The notes under the pieces: generated by a model
What the model was told of the DNA's origin: nothing
What the model saw: only the letters and a program-made list of their open reading frames with translations
Database searches by the model: none
Translations under genes and position numbers: made by a program
Part shown: positions 20,501 through 31,357 of the stretch, piece by piece
Layout: the number at the start of each line of letters is the position of its first letter
Numbering within the stretch: position 1 is the stretch's first letter
NCBI GenBank assembly: GCA_019828545.1
Contig: JACVRA010000429.1
Span: forward strand, 1-31,990
DNA: 31,990 bases
Source of the DNA: Paracamarosporium sp. OC-R06-R3
Taxonomy: Eukaryota; Ascomycota; Dothideomycetes; Pleosporales; Didymosphaeriaceae
Direction of reading: 5' to 3'

Positions 20501-20526
20501 TTGCGGCTTTCGATGATCGTGATTGG
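20501..20526 (+). repeat. Promoter direct repeat, copy 1
   Basis: TTGCGGCTTT, ten variable bases, then GATTGG. Identical layout to 20621-20646, offset exactly 120 bases. AGCCTG precedes it (AGCCT in copy 2). A weaker version (TTGTCGGCTG) lies at about 20600. Confidence 0.75.
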
Positions 20527-20620
20527 GCTCTGAGCCGCGGACCCCGCTTAGGACTTTCTAGGAATCGGAGCGCGTGAGCATCAAGGTTGCAGGAACGTGT
20601 TGTCGGCTGTTAGGTAGCCT

Positions 20621-20646
20621 TTGCGGCTTTGAGCATCTCCGATTGG
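20621..20646 (+). repeat. Promoter direct repeat, copy 2
   Basis: TTGCGGCTTT, ten bases unlike those of copy 1, then GATTGG. Because the spacer differs while the ends match, binding-site conservation is a better explanation than recent duplication. Confidence 0.75.
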
Positions 20647-20654
20647 TTCGAATT

Positions 20655-20668
20655 CCGCAAAAGTGCGG
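20655..20668. promoter_or_regulatory. Everted CCG-N8-CGG palindrome, candidate Zn2Cys6 site
   Basis: CCGCA-AAAG-TGCGG, a 5-bp-arm palindrome with CGG half-sites, just downstream of direct repeat copy 2 in the shared promoter. Binding is inferred only from the half-site type. Confidence 0.4.
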
Positions 20669-20980
20669 CACGAGTCAGTTGGATATTCGACGGTGCCCAT
20701 CATCGCGTGGTATCGAATGCTCCCCGCACTCGTTTCTGGGGCCCCATCTCTTTTCAAGAGTGCAGCTAAGCGACATTGGCGTCAGTAGACTCCAAAATAT
20801 CCCGTGAGCTGAAGTATATGTGATGCTTGACGGACACCACCGCGACTTGTATAAGATGGACGCCATCGCCGTGAAAAATCTGCCATCGAGCCATCGGCAA
20901 TTTAGGCACACTTTTGGTCTCTTGCGCTTTTTGTGATCTTGTTTCTACTTTCCTCGGTCGCGACCCCTGTCTCTGTCAAC

Positions 20981-22830
20981 ATGGATGCAAAGACCGCCAG
21001 CGTGGCTGAACATGCCAACTCCCACCGGATTGACGACGACAAGAGCCATACACTGGACGAAGGGCGTCTGGAAGTCCCTGAAGTAACGTGGTACAAGGAT
21101 CCAGGACTGAGAAAGCTTTACTTCATGATACCAGTACTTTTTCTTGGAGCGACCATCAACGGCTATGATGGATCGTTGCTGAATGGACTCCAAACATTGA
21201 AGCCATGGCAGAACTGTGAGTACGCAGTGATTAGAGCGTCGCCTTCCTACTGATTCGTGAAGACTTCGATCATCCCCACGGCAGTCGTATAGGGCTTTTC
21301 ACGGCGATGCAAAATATTGGTGCTATTGTGGCCATGCCTTTCTGTAAGTTAGAAGGTCCCAGGGCTATTCTAGTGCTGAGCAGGAAATGCAGCTGCCATC
21401 ATTGCCGACCGACTGGGTCGTAGAATGGGCGTCACACTAGGACTTGCAGTCCTTTTCATTGGAGTCATCATCCAGGTCGTCCCATCGGTTGACTCGAACC
21501 AATTCATTGGCGGCCGTTTCTTGGTTGGCTTTGGGTAAGCTCCATGTTGCGTTCGCAGTCACATCCATTGACGTTCTTTTAACACTCGTACAGATCCAAT
21601 CTTTCCCAAGGCTCAGCCCCGCTACTCATCATGGAGCTCGCTCACCCCCAACATCGCGGAAAACTTACGACTATGTACAATACACTTTGGTTCGTGGGGG
21701 CAATCATTGCGGCCTGGACATGTTTTGGCATGGTCAAATACACCTCTAATACGTCGTGGAGGGTTCCGACAGCGTTACAAGCATTGATGCCATTCATCCA
21801 AATTGTGGGTGTCTGGTTTCTCCCGGAGAGCCCACGTTGGCTATGCTCTAGAGGACGTTTCGACGAGGCATTCGGTGTTCTGGCCAAGGTAAGCTACAGT
21901 ACTCTGCTACCATAATTACCCTAATACTACGCAGTATCATGCAAACGGCGACGTGAACGACCGCTTCGTGAAGAGCGAATTCTACGAAATCCAAGAAACC
22001 ATCCAACTCGAAAAGGAGACTGCGAAGAACAACGGCTGGTTGGCCCTGGTTTCAACGCCCGGTAACCGCAAGCGAACGTTGCTGATCCTCTTGGTATCAT
22101 TTTACTCCCAAGCGTCCGGAAACGGCCTCGTATCATACTATATCAAGGACATACTAGCATCGGTTGGTATTACGGAGTCATACGATCAGTCACTGATCAA
22201 TGGCGGCGTTCAGCTATGGTCCTTCCTGGTCGCAATCGGGTTTTCCGTCTTCCTTGTCGACCGTTTCGGAAGGAAGAAACTCTTTCTGATCGCAGCTGTT
22301 GGCATGCTAACGTCATTCACTATCTGGACTGCGTAAGAGACCCGAACTCATGTATTTGTGATGCCTTCGCTGACTGAAGTAGATGCTCGGCCGTTTATGC
22401 TAAGACGGAAAATGCTGCCGCCGGTCGGGCAGTCATCGCGATGATCTTCCTCTTCTACGGCGCCGCCGGATTTGCCTGGCCCGGATTGACAGTCGCGTAC
22501 TGCGCTGAGATCCTTCCATACAATATACGAGCGAAAGGAATTGCGCTGCAATTTGCCATGACATCGGTAACCTCCGTAGCAAAGAACTATCTCAACCCAG
22601 TCGGCCTGAATCGGCTCCAGTGGAAATTCTATTTCGTCTACATCGCAATACTTGTCATAGAATGCATCACCATCTGGTTCCTGTTCGTTGAAACAAAAGG
22701 TCCGACTCTGGAAGAAATTGCAGTACTTTTCGACGGAGAGCATGCGCATATCGGAGACGCGACCGAAAGGACCAAGGTAGATGTGGCCAAAGACGACACG
22801 TTGGAACTAGAGCACGTAGTGACAAAGTAG
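20981..22830 (+). CDS. MFS sugar transporter (lactose-permease-like)
   Basis: Six exons, 20981-21215, 21263-21343, 21393-21534, 21594-21888, 21935-22332 and 22383-22830, with five introns of 46-59 nt, give 532 residues. Start is ATG 20981 (MDAKTASVAEHANSH); the longer frame upstream begins with GTG and is not used. Sugar-porter signatures appear in order: PVLFLGATINGYDGSLLNGL (TM1), ADRLGRRMG (loop 2-3), PESPRWL after TM6, VDRFGRKK (loop 8-9) and VETKGPTLEE at the end of TM12. The overall pattern of hydrophobic segments fits 12 TMs in the plasma membrane. The layout resembles fungal lactose/cellobiose permeases related to LAC12, from memory. It is divergent from a beta-galactosidase-like gene, suggesting import of a beta-galactoside by proton symport. 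Confidence 0.92.
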
Positions 22831-22923
22831 ATTGGAGGGAAAAGTCGTAGACCCGGATTGGTTTTACTCAGATAGTCTAGACTTAACTATTCGTGGATGT
22901 AAAGAATTATTCAGCATCGCAAC

Positions 22924-24520
22924 TTATCTTCGCAAGGTTGAAAGCGCATCATTTGCCTGTTTTTCCCGTGTCACATCAATGGCTGAGACCCCGTGGATAG
23001 GTGTAGCTAAGGTTTTGTCATCTATTGGGAGGGAGTGTTGCAGTAAGAACCTGACCATCCATGGATCAGTTCTATGCGTGTTTGGATCTGCGGAGCGTAG
23101 GCACATGTTTTGAAAGGTGAAGAGACGATTGGTCTGCCACCAAATTAGTAGTTTAATGTTACGATGCTATGCTGTGACGTACCATCATCTCTGCTGCCGG
23201 CCAAAGATCCCGCAGCTCCACAAGCACTTCAAAGTTCGCATTCAGTCTTTGCCGTGTGGGTGCTGAGCTCGACTCGTCGCCAAATAAAAGTTCGTGCAGC
23301 AATGCTGAGGAAGAAACGACTGCCATGTGAGCGACAGCGAAATAAACCGCCTTACAACCTTCCACTCGGTTGGATAATAGCAACAAGTCGCTGAGCGCTG
23401 CGGCATTCTTCTTGCATTTTCCTGCCCAGGCATGTTGGTTTGCGCTGCCGCTCAGCTGCAGGTCTAGAAACGGAAAAGTGAGTAACGTTGAGTAATGGTA
23501 TAAGCCTAGGTGGAGCGCCACTAAGTCGCCACCCAGTCCTTCGGAAGCAAATTTGACAAGGTTTGATTCATCCATGTGGTATTCTGCGGGTAAGTCTCGA
23601 AGGAATGCGTCAGTGTCTTGTATAAGTTTCGAGGTATGAAACTCAATCTCACGGAGGCCCAGGCGCCCATCCACGTGCTGTCTATGTAGATCCTGGACCT
23701 CACCGAAAATGCGAGCTAATCGAATCATCTGAGTCCACAGTCCATCTCTTCTGCTAGCATGGATATGACTGAAAGCGTCAAGAGTTATGGTGTAGAAGTC
23801 TAACTCCCTCATCGGGTATGGGCTTGATGACTTGTATGCATCCGGCATTTGTTTTGGTACATTGAGGCCGGCTGAACTCCAGCGGTCGGTCATGTAGAGG
23901 CTCCAGAACGCCCTAACCCTCTCTTCTCTGGTGATGAAATCATCATCCGGATCTGGTTCAGGCAATTGAATGATATGAGCAATCCGGAAAGCGACGGCGA
24001 TGAACAGGGATTCCACATTACGGTCGTTTTCCGCGCTATAAAGGTGGCTAACAAGCATGCACGCTCGAAGTGTGTCGAGTCCAAAATCGTCGATATAAAA
24101 CTTTAGGTTTTCTTTTGCTGCTTCCTTAAATTCAGACTTCTGACCGCGAACCACTAGTGATGGATGGAAGCGAGCCGCCAGTCCAGCGATCGCAAACAGT
24201 ACGCGATCAGGGAGTGTTGATTCGCGCACTTGCCGCCGTAGTTTTGCTGGATGGAAAAGGGTATGGGGCTTTCCGTGGAGTATAATAAGATAGAGGTTAA
24301 CCAGTTCAATTCCCGTCTCCGTGGGTAACTTTGGGTTGCCGTAATGTGATGTTAATGGACGTGGACATGTGCGAGCTTGTTTTTGGGTGCGCCCATTTTC
24401 CAAAGAGCATGGTACATTCTTTCGCTGACATTGACGGCAGGCGTTACTCGTATTCTCCTCGCTTGGATAACAGCGACGCTTCGTAACTCTGCATTCGGCA
24501 CAGGCTTTAGCGATGCGCAT
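22924..24520 (-). CDS. Zn2Cys6 transcription factor, candidate cluster regulator
   Basis: Exons 23183-24520 and 22924-23133 with a 49-nt intron (23134-23182, donor GTACGT) give 515 residues. Start is ATG 24520 (MRIAKACAEC); the open frame extends further upstream only through a GTG. The zinc cluster is Cys7, 10, 17, 28, 31 and 38 (C-x2-C-x6-C-x10-C-x2-C-x6-C). A middle homology region of the Fungal_trans type follows, with IAGLAARFHPSL, VESLFIAVAFRIAHIIQLPE and REERVRAFWSLYMTDRW. Without splicing the protein would end at RHSIAS; the second exon adds TNRLFTFQNMCLRSADPN to the end, which reads as a natural continuation. Its 3' end is 93 bp from the convergent transporter gene. It is the obvious candidate to control the transporter and glycosidase, but that is inference from position. 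Confidence 0.92.
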
Positions 24521-25662
24521 GCTTGTATAAGGCACTGCGAATCGCGAGGAGTGGATGAGGTCAAAAAGGCTTAGTGGAAACTTAGCGCATATTACGTAAC
24601 CCTCCACCTACCCCTTGCATGATAGAGCGGCTCGTGGTCAAAATCTTGAGTTACATATAATTGAGACTCTGCAAATCTGCGGTGCTCTTGTATCGTCCAT
24701 TCGTCGAACCCAAGTTCAGGTGTAATAGTGTATTACAGAAGCAACAACAAGGCGTTCCTTCCATTAATGCCACATCATTAAGTAGCTAAACCTTCCTCTT
24801 GTGGTTGCCATTCGCCAAACCTGGGCTTTGTGGTGTTGTTTATGGTGTTGAGTAATTAAGACTAAGGGCACTTGTATGCTCACGATAGCGCCAAATATTT
24901 CCGTGACATAAATGATCAGATCCTTACATACATGATGGTAACAAAACATTTCAATATGCTAGTTACTTGTGGGCGGGCAAAAAGTCTCTATAGTGCTGCC
25001 TGTATTTGTTCTGAATAGAGTCAGGCTCGATCTCCCGTTGTTTGTAGCGGCGATCTGGCTAGCAAACACTACTCCATGCATAGCCTAAGTAGAAGGAACC
25101 GTTTCAGATGATGGTCAGTTGTTCTTGAACTGCAGCAGACCCTATAGGAGTCATCGTCTAGCAGTGCAGTCAGCGTTGCGGCTGGTTTCACACCCTGCTC
25201 GATTGGCACTGAGACTGGTGTTCCATTAGTAGATCCTGCCACTCTGACATTATTGTACAATCTATAGACTACGGTCATAGCGGTCGATATGTCGGTTGTG
25301 CGGACTGTCAGCAATATCATAGTTACTCTGGGAGGTTCGATGAAGTGTATTCCTTGTATCGCTCTCGCGGCTTTCATCATTTTTCACAATCATCTTTGGA
25401 AATTATCTTCATCTTCCTTGGACGTTCATCAGACTAGCAGTGTTCAAACTAGTGCGTGAAGATCATACTAAGGGGCTGATCTACTGGAAAAGCTTTTCTC
25501 ACTTGCAGTAATTCGCTAGTACTCAATACTACCTATGTGCTACAAGCAATCATGTCGAGTTCCCCTGGAGTGTGTATGAAGGCTTTGATGCTGCTGCAAT
25601 AAGTGACCTAGGGAACCTTCGCGGCATCATTACATGACCTGAATATAACACCGTCGACTACG
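24521..25662. other. Intergenic region, at most one doubtful small ORF
   Basis: 1.14 kb upstream of the zinc-cluster gene and downstream of the serine-hydrolase relic. It should contain the regulator's promoter. A 103-codon minus frame (25069-25380) is listed separately. No repeats shared with other parts of the window and no RNA gene seen. Confidence 0.5.
25069..25380 (-). CDS. Doubtful small ORF, unknown
   Basis: 103 codons from ATG 25380 (MMKAARAIQGIHF) to a TAG at 25069. No recognisable domain, signal peptide or repeat. Its composition is not strongly protein-like (CCSSRTTDHHLKRFLLLRL at the end), so it could be a chance frame in an intergenic region. Listed only because no other gene occupies this stretch. 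Confidence 0.15.
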   Translation of the reverse strand: MMKAARAIQGIHFIEPPRVTMILLTVRTTDISTAMTVVYRLYNNVRVAGSTNGTPVSVPIEQGVKPAATLTALLDDDSYRVCCSSRTTDHHLKRFLLLRLCME

Positions 25663-26951
25663 TCAGAGCTCGGAATGGTTCTTTGCGTCTTGCTCTTTCG
25701 TGAGCTCCATGCCTTCGCCGGGCAAATCCTTCTCGATAACCCAGAAGAGCTTAGAGATATTATCTTCACTCCCAGACACGAAGCGAATCTTCCAGTACTC
25801 GGCGTAACCGATTGGATTCCGACCACGTCTGATTTGCTCATCCCGAGTCATCAACCAGGTGAAGTCGTCGCCGTTGTAATGATGGAGCTGATAGTTCTCA
25901 AGCTCATTGCCTTGAAGATTCATCCAGAGCTCGCCATCCTTTTGTGTTATCTGCATGAAGAACGTTCGTACCTTATTGTAGTATCTGCCGACGTACGTAT
26001 CGAGAGACTTGGGAGCCACTACAGAACCACGTTCCCTATCAAGCTGGGCTTTGATTTGAGGGATGACATTGCGTGCAGTCTCTGCTGTGTCTCGGGCAAG
26101 CTGAACGTAGTCGTGCTTGACTGGATCGTCGAAGAGTTTCTCCATGATAAGGTGTCCAATCCAGCCAGGGCCATCGTTCAACTCTACTGCATTAGAAAGA
26201 AGTACGATAGCTGTTTCGGACTCAGGGAACAAATAGACGCCGTTATTGAAACCTACAAGCATCCCATGATGATACACCACAAGACGGGGTTTCTCAGGAT
26301 TACCCATGATAGGCATTGAAGGCATTAAAGCCTGGTTCCGTGAGGTCTCGGCAAGAACTCCGGGAAGTTGAACACGTGCCCATCCGCAAGCATAGCTCTG
26401 CTCTCTCAGTACAGGAGCTGTCCTAATGTTGCTGCTAAGTAGCGGGACGACTTGCTTCAGATTGTTGTCTTGAGTGGAAGTCTTGCCACTAGCATACTGA
26501 TCCTTGGCAGCTTTTATCAAAGCGCGATAGTACTTCAAGAGATCTTTGACACAGCTCTGTATGCCACCCGCCGGATTCATCAGCGTTCCTTCCGCCATGT
26601 GCGGCCGAGGAACATGAGCTGGGGATGCATCATCAAAAGTCATGTATGCCTGCGCTACGTTGTCGGTGCCGTGACACTCTGAGTCGTCATTGAAAGTGCG
26701 AGTCATTCCTAATGGCCCAAAGATCTTCTCAGAAAGAAATTGGCTGAAGAGCTTCCCAGAGAGCTTCTCGATTATGCGCCCAGCCACTTCATATCCCCAA
26801 TTATTGTATCGGTACGCGGCGCGAAAAGGCGTGACTGCTCGCAGTTGGTTGATAGTTGGCAGAGCTTGATCGCGGGACAAGAGACCCCTGATATAGCTGA
26901 GATAGTCTTGATAGTTGGTTCAAGCGACACGAGCAGAGCTTCAGTAGTCAT
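25663..26951 (-). pseudogene. 5'-truncated beta-lactamase-like serine hydrolase
   Basis: An open frame of about 405 codons (25663-26880) has the second half of a class-C beta-lactamase/PBP-related hydrolase: the Tyr-x-Asn motif in YRYNNWGYEVAGRIIEKLSG, IFGPLGMTRTF, MNPAGGIQS, the HHGMLVGFNNGVYLFP strand that stands for the KTG box, and a C-terminal beta-barrel-like domain (LDTYVGRYYN). The first half with the nucleophile motif SxxK is absent. The frame has no ATG before the YNN motif. The ATG at 26951 is in another frame, and its codons (TTEALLVS) look like the VTxxDLLSH strand, implying a frameshift near 26910 and loss of everything upstream. No catalytic Ser means no serine-hydrolase activity as it stands. 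It could be the remnant of a once-intact gene. Confidence 0.7.
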
Positions 26952-27415
26952 ACTGGCCGCGTGAAATAAAGAAAGCCGTTGCAGGCGATGCTTGTTTGTG
27001 GCTTGGTTAGCGCCGAAGAAGGATGCAGGTGCACAGCTGGGATAATTAAAAGTGGGGCAACCAGTGAACAGGCTTCGGCGCCGGAATAGGCTAGCACCCG
27101 ACGGCGCCTCTTGATTTTCAGCTCACCAGCCGAGTGTGTCGAACGTCGGGAAGCCGAGCCAAACAAACCTCGCCATTTATCGGAACTCCGGATAAATACT
27201 GTCCTTCTGCCCAACGTTACTTGGAGCACAACATTTGATCGGCCAGGTCGGGTTCAAGACACCCAATCATGCAGATCAGTGTCTCAAGCCTTCCCGGGGA
27301 TCGTAGATCGTATGGAGGCTACGCAAAAGTCACCTAGATGCTTTGCAAATGCCGCGTGATAAAAGGATGAGTCCTGGAGACCATCACACGTTCCATACCC
27401 GCCAGGCCTATCAAC
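26952..27415. other. Intergenic, no gene seen
   Basis: Between the truncated hydrolase and the NLR-like pseudogene, which point in opposite directions away from it. The frames here (for example 26948-27229 minus) have no family resemblance; in particular I searched for the missing SxxK half of the hydrolase and did not find it. Confidence 0.55.
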
Positions 27416-30400
27416 ATGCCCTATGATCTCAAAGCATGGCAGGCCGAGGTTGAGCGGAGATTGTCCACTTTACCGGATGACCAGAAACCACTCCTAGATG
27501 GCTTGTCGAAAAAGGACTTCAAGACCTGTAACGATGCCACTGCATCTTTGGGTGCAACCTTCACCAAGTCGGCTAGTTTCAAGTTTGCTGCAGCACTACA
27601 ACCAACACTGCAAACCCTCTGGTCTTTTGACCAAGCCATCTCAAACATCGCCCAAGGAACGAGTGTGCTTGGTACCAGCCCTGGTAGTCTTGTGTGGGGT
27701 CTGCTACAGATAGTACTTAGGGTGAGTTGTCTATCCTCATCTCCAATTATGTTGATCTATAAGCTACGACTATTAGAAGTCAAAAGGACTTTTCCTAAGG
27801 GTGATAGTGCACTTCGGAGGTCTTCGAAAGCCTTTCCAAATTGAAAGACCTACTTAAGCAGTTCATGACAACAATTCCGAGATGCCAAGACTTCATGGAT
27901 CTATATCCTCGCAACGTTCGCCTACGTCAAAGTCTCTTCAACGTGTATCTTATCTACGTGAAATTCGCGATCCTCGCAATCAAGTATTTTACCAAAAGCA
28001 AAGGTACCGCATTGGTTTGCTAGCATACTCACTGTGACGTACACAATCTGATCACACAATAGGTATCCGGGTCTCCAGCCGTTGGAGTTCCTATCATAGT
28101 CAATTTGATAAGATCTTCGACAAATTGAGGACAGAGAGAGAGAACTTCATCCAGGAAACCTTCTTATCGGGTGCACAAGTCAGCAAGTCGGCTTCAGAGC
28201 TGCCAATAGGTCTAGAAATGAAAGTCTCGGGCTCCGCGTTTCTGAATCAGCCCCCAAAATCTTTTCCAATCTTTAACTTACCTTACTCGCGCAATACGTC
28301 GTTCACCGGACGAGTCGATGTTCTTGTCGATATCCATACGAACTTGACCACGAAAGGCAACGGCACACCAGAATCCTGTGTTCTGCACGGCCTGGGCGGT
28401 GCAGGTAAGACTCAACTTGCCATAGAATATGCATATCAACAGAAAGACGCAAACCATTATGATGCCATCTTTTGGGTGTCGGCAGAAACACAGATCGAGC
28501 TGGCTAGGGATTTCGCAAACATTGCTAGGTTGCTCAACCTTACGACCACACTTGCAGATCAGAAGAAGTGCATAGAAGACGTCCGACTGTGCTTAAGCTA
28601 GACTCGTAAGCATATTGTTGCGGTATAATATCAAGATACTGATTTGTCATAGCAAGGCGATGGTTGCTCATCTTTGACAATATCGAGAGCAGTGCGGATC
28701 TTATGTCATTCTAGAACCTTTCAGCAGATCATGGTGCCGCGATCTTCACAACTCAGAACAGGGCTTTGGCGAATGACCATGCAATCACATCACATATCCA
28801 GATTGGTCCTATGTCTGCAGAAGAAGGCGCCAATATGCTTCTTACGAATCTTCATCTCCAGGACACAGTGAAATTAGACGCCGAGATGGTGTCGCGGTCG
28901 GTTTCTGGGCTTCCCCTCGCTCTAGCACAGATTGTAGGTTACATACAAACAGCTGACGATAGCCTGAGCTTATCTGAGTTCCACTCCGAATTCTTACAAA
29001 ACGAAGATAATTTCGAGGTTTGGGCAAGTGGAGAAGGCATCTCACTCTCCCAATATCCCAAGAACTTACTCAACGTCTTCACCCTTGCTGTCAATGCACT
29101 GTCCCCGGATGCGCGAGGAATGTTGGAGATCATGTCCATACTAAGTCCAGATTCTATCCCAGAGGAGATGCTGCAGATGAATACCAAGAGCACTCAGGCT
29201 CCTAACAAAGCCAGGTATGTGTAATCTGTCAAGATCAACAAAGTCATCTGTTGACGTGCTACTAGATTCACCGAAGTCAAGAGAAATCTACGAGCCCGCC
29301 ATCTACTAGAACTAAGACTAGACGATACAAAGAATGATCATCAGTACAAGGCGAAAGGGCTTAGTAGGCGAATTCTGTACATGCATCGCACACCGCAACA
29401 GTGTTTACAAAGGGAACTTCGAAAGACGCCAGAGAGGCGTAATGAGGTCTTCCAACAGGCTTTGACCATGGTACGAAACGTTTTCCCAAGACAGACACCC
29501 TGGATGATCCCACTCAACGAGAGGTGGATTGAGTACGAACGGTACATGCCGCATGTCTCCTCACTACGAAACGTCTTCATAACCGCGACGCCTCCCATAG
29601 AGGGCACTGAGGAGCTTGCTGGACTTGTGTGTGATGCTGGAAACTACCTGTGGGAGCGCGAGCTCCGCGATGAAGGTTTGAAGTCCTTCGAACAGCTAAG
29701 GATATGTGTGAAAGTTTACCAAAGACCAAGGGTGCTAACCGCATCTATGTGGACACTATCTGTCTTATGGAATGCCTACTATGTGGCAGTGGAATTACCG
29801 GCCGGCAGCAAGGTCACGACTACTTTGCTCAAGTACTTGAGTTCAGAAATAAGGACTTTGAGGCGCTGAACCCCGAAGATATCACCCATGGCGATCGCTT
29901 CCTATTATCCAATGGTTACAACGATCTAGCCTGCGGTTACATCCATAACGAATTATACTCCGATGCAGAGAAACCCTTACATCGCTCTATGCTTCTGAAG
30001 CAGGCCTGCGGTTCAGAAGAACAATATCCCGCCGAGTTTGCTGAATTAGTATAAGAATCAAAGCTATGTTGCCCTTGGGACAGGTGATGAAGATAGATCA
30101 ATATCTCTCATGCGTCGAGCAGTAGAGCTTGCGCAGTCGGCTTACTCCAACTCTTCCAGCTACCAATTATTCCGGTTCCACTTTGCATGCGTTTTGTACA
30201 ATGGTGCAAGGATTGACGATGCCCTGGAGTTGCATGAAAGTATACTGCAAGCACGCAGAGGATTGTTCGGAGAAACTGGCGAGCACACACTCAACAGTCA
30301 TTATGCGGTAGGATTCATATATTGGAAAAGGGCGACTTGGTTCTTGCTAGGTAAGTATCTTACTTAGTATAACAGTAGCCAACTGACATTTTGAGGTCGT

Positions 30401-30700
30401 AGGGATCATATTGCCCAGAGTATCACATCTACCTGGTGGCCCATCGTCAACAAAACAAGAAGCATGTTTGCGCTTTCGAAAATAGTACAAAGTCTTGGAC
30501 AGATCAAAAACGCCCAAGAGCTCGAGGCCAGTGCACACAAGTCTATGGCTGCTTTACTAAAAACCTACCGGCCAGATATATTTACTTTGTATAGCGCCGG
30601 ACGAATCTCAGACGAGTTGATCTGCTACGACCACCTCGTATCAATGCATGCTGGACGATTCACTATTGGGGAACTCACGAAAGCTGCCACAAAGACTTGA
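27416..30700 (+). pseudogene. NB-ARC/TPR NLR-like (STAND) pseudogene
   Basis: Starts at ATG 27416 with a fungal STAND N-terminal region (LKAWQAEVERRL, QPTLQTLWSFDQAISNIAQG; DUF7708-like by memory). Then an NB-ARC domain with P-loop GLGGAGKT (28392-28415), FWVSAETQIELARDF, Walker B RRWLLIFDNIES and SGLPLALAQIVGYI. Then TPR-like repeats (RRAVELAQSAYS, LELHESILQARRGLFG). Introns read at 27722-27776, 28004-28062, 28606-28652, 29215-29265 and 30351-30402. Breaks: TAG at 28599-28601 and 28712-28714 (CAG and TGG by one transition), and single-base frameshifts near 27818, 29692, 30050 and 30331. With restored frames the sequence is co-linear to the end at 30700. NLR-like STAND proteins in fungi act in self/non-self recognition and defence; this copy is dead. 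Confidence 0.85.
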
Positions 30701-30911
30701 TCGGACAATTATACTGCACAAACGAAGCAAGTTTTCATACAGCACAGATCATTTCGGCGTAATAGTATTGTAGATTGATTGTACGAAATTCATGAAACGA
30801 ATGGCTTAGCGAATAGACGCGAAACTTCAACTGAACACCATTAACACTCAGGTCTAACTTGCAAAGTGATCGTACCCTGCAGCACCTCGTATTGATGAGA
30901 GTCTTCCTCGC

Positions 30912-31163
30912 CTAGTTTGTGGTTTCATCGTACGACATACTGTGAGCTCCGGTGGTGTAATATTTGTCTTTTGTGTAGTCAATGTTCGTGTCGCCGGCGG
31001 TTTCAGTCCAAGGCTTGCGTCGATCATCAGAGGTGTGCGAGGCCGCGGCGGTTTCCCATAACTCCTCGGTCTTATCCTTGCTAGGGCTTAGGCGAGGGCT
31101 TTCCTCAGGTGTCTTGTTTGGAGATTTGGCTGGGGAGGGGGACTGTTCGGTTGGAGACGACAT
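30912..31163 (-). CDS. Small Ser/Pro-rich hydrophilic protein, unknown
   Basis: 83 residues from ATG 31163 (MSSPTEQSPSPAKSPNK) to TAG at 30912. Highly polar, with many Ser, Pro, Lys, Glu and Thr and repeated SP dipeptides, no hydrophobic segment and no cysteine; probably disordered. No family recognised. The frame continues eight codons upstream without an ATG. It lies between the NLR relic and a transposon. Composition looks protein-like rather than random, which is the only positive evidence; a spliced 5' exon is possible. Confidence 0.35.
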   Translation of the reverse strand: MSSPTEQSPSPAKSPNKTPEESPRLSPSKDKTEELWETAAASHTSDDRRKPWTETAGDTNIDYTKDKYYTTGAHSMSYDETTN

Positions 31164-31265
31164 TGTATCCTTTGATATCGTCAACACCAGCGGTGTATGT
31201 CAGAACTTCTTGGAAGCTCACAATGAAATGTTTTCTCGAAAAACCGATAACGTACTTTACCGTGT

Positions 31266-31284
31266 CCGTGCACCCAATGCACGG
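31266..31284. repeat. Stem-loop at the left end of the third transposon
   Basis: Perfect 7-bp arms CCGTGCA and TGCACGG around CCCAA; part of the second arm recurs with flanking bases as CCAATGCACG at 31291-31300. It is likely a subterminal transposase-binding repeat (inference). Confidence 0.6.
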
Positions 31285-31357
31285 ATTCAGCCAATGCACG
31301 CGGAACACCCGACGCGTCAAAACTCCCTAATCTTCACAACGCGATAACTCCACCAAT

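Larger units (their letters stand above)
20383..20980. promoter_or_regulatory. Shared divergent promoter of the glycosidase and sugar transporter
   Basis: 598 bases between two start codons pointing apart. Contains a composite motif twice (20501-20526 and 20621-20646), a CCGCGG palindrome (20535-20540) and an everted CCG-N8-CGG palindrome (20655-20668). CGG/CCG half-sites are what Zn2Cys6 proteins bind, and ATTGG inside each repeat is a reversed CCAAT box. This fits joint control by the nearby regulator at 22924-24520. Confidence 0.6.

Noticed and set aside
23159..23182. End of the zinc-cluster regulator at the stop after RHSIAS
   Set aside because: The sequence GTACGT at this point is a good donor, and splicing to 23133 continues the protein in frame with a sensible C-terminus; the short ending is intron read-through.
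25675..26319. 214-codon plus frame
   Set aside because: Antisense shadow of the serine-hydrolase relic on the minus strand.
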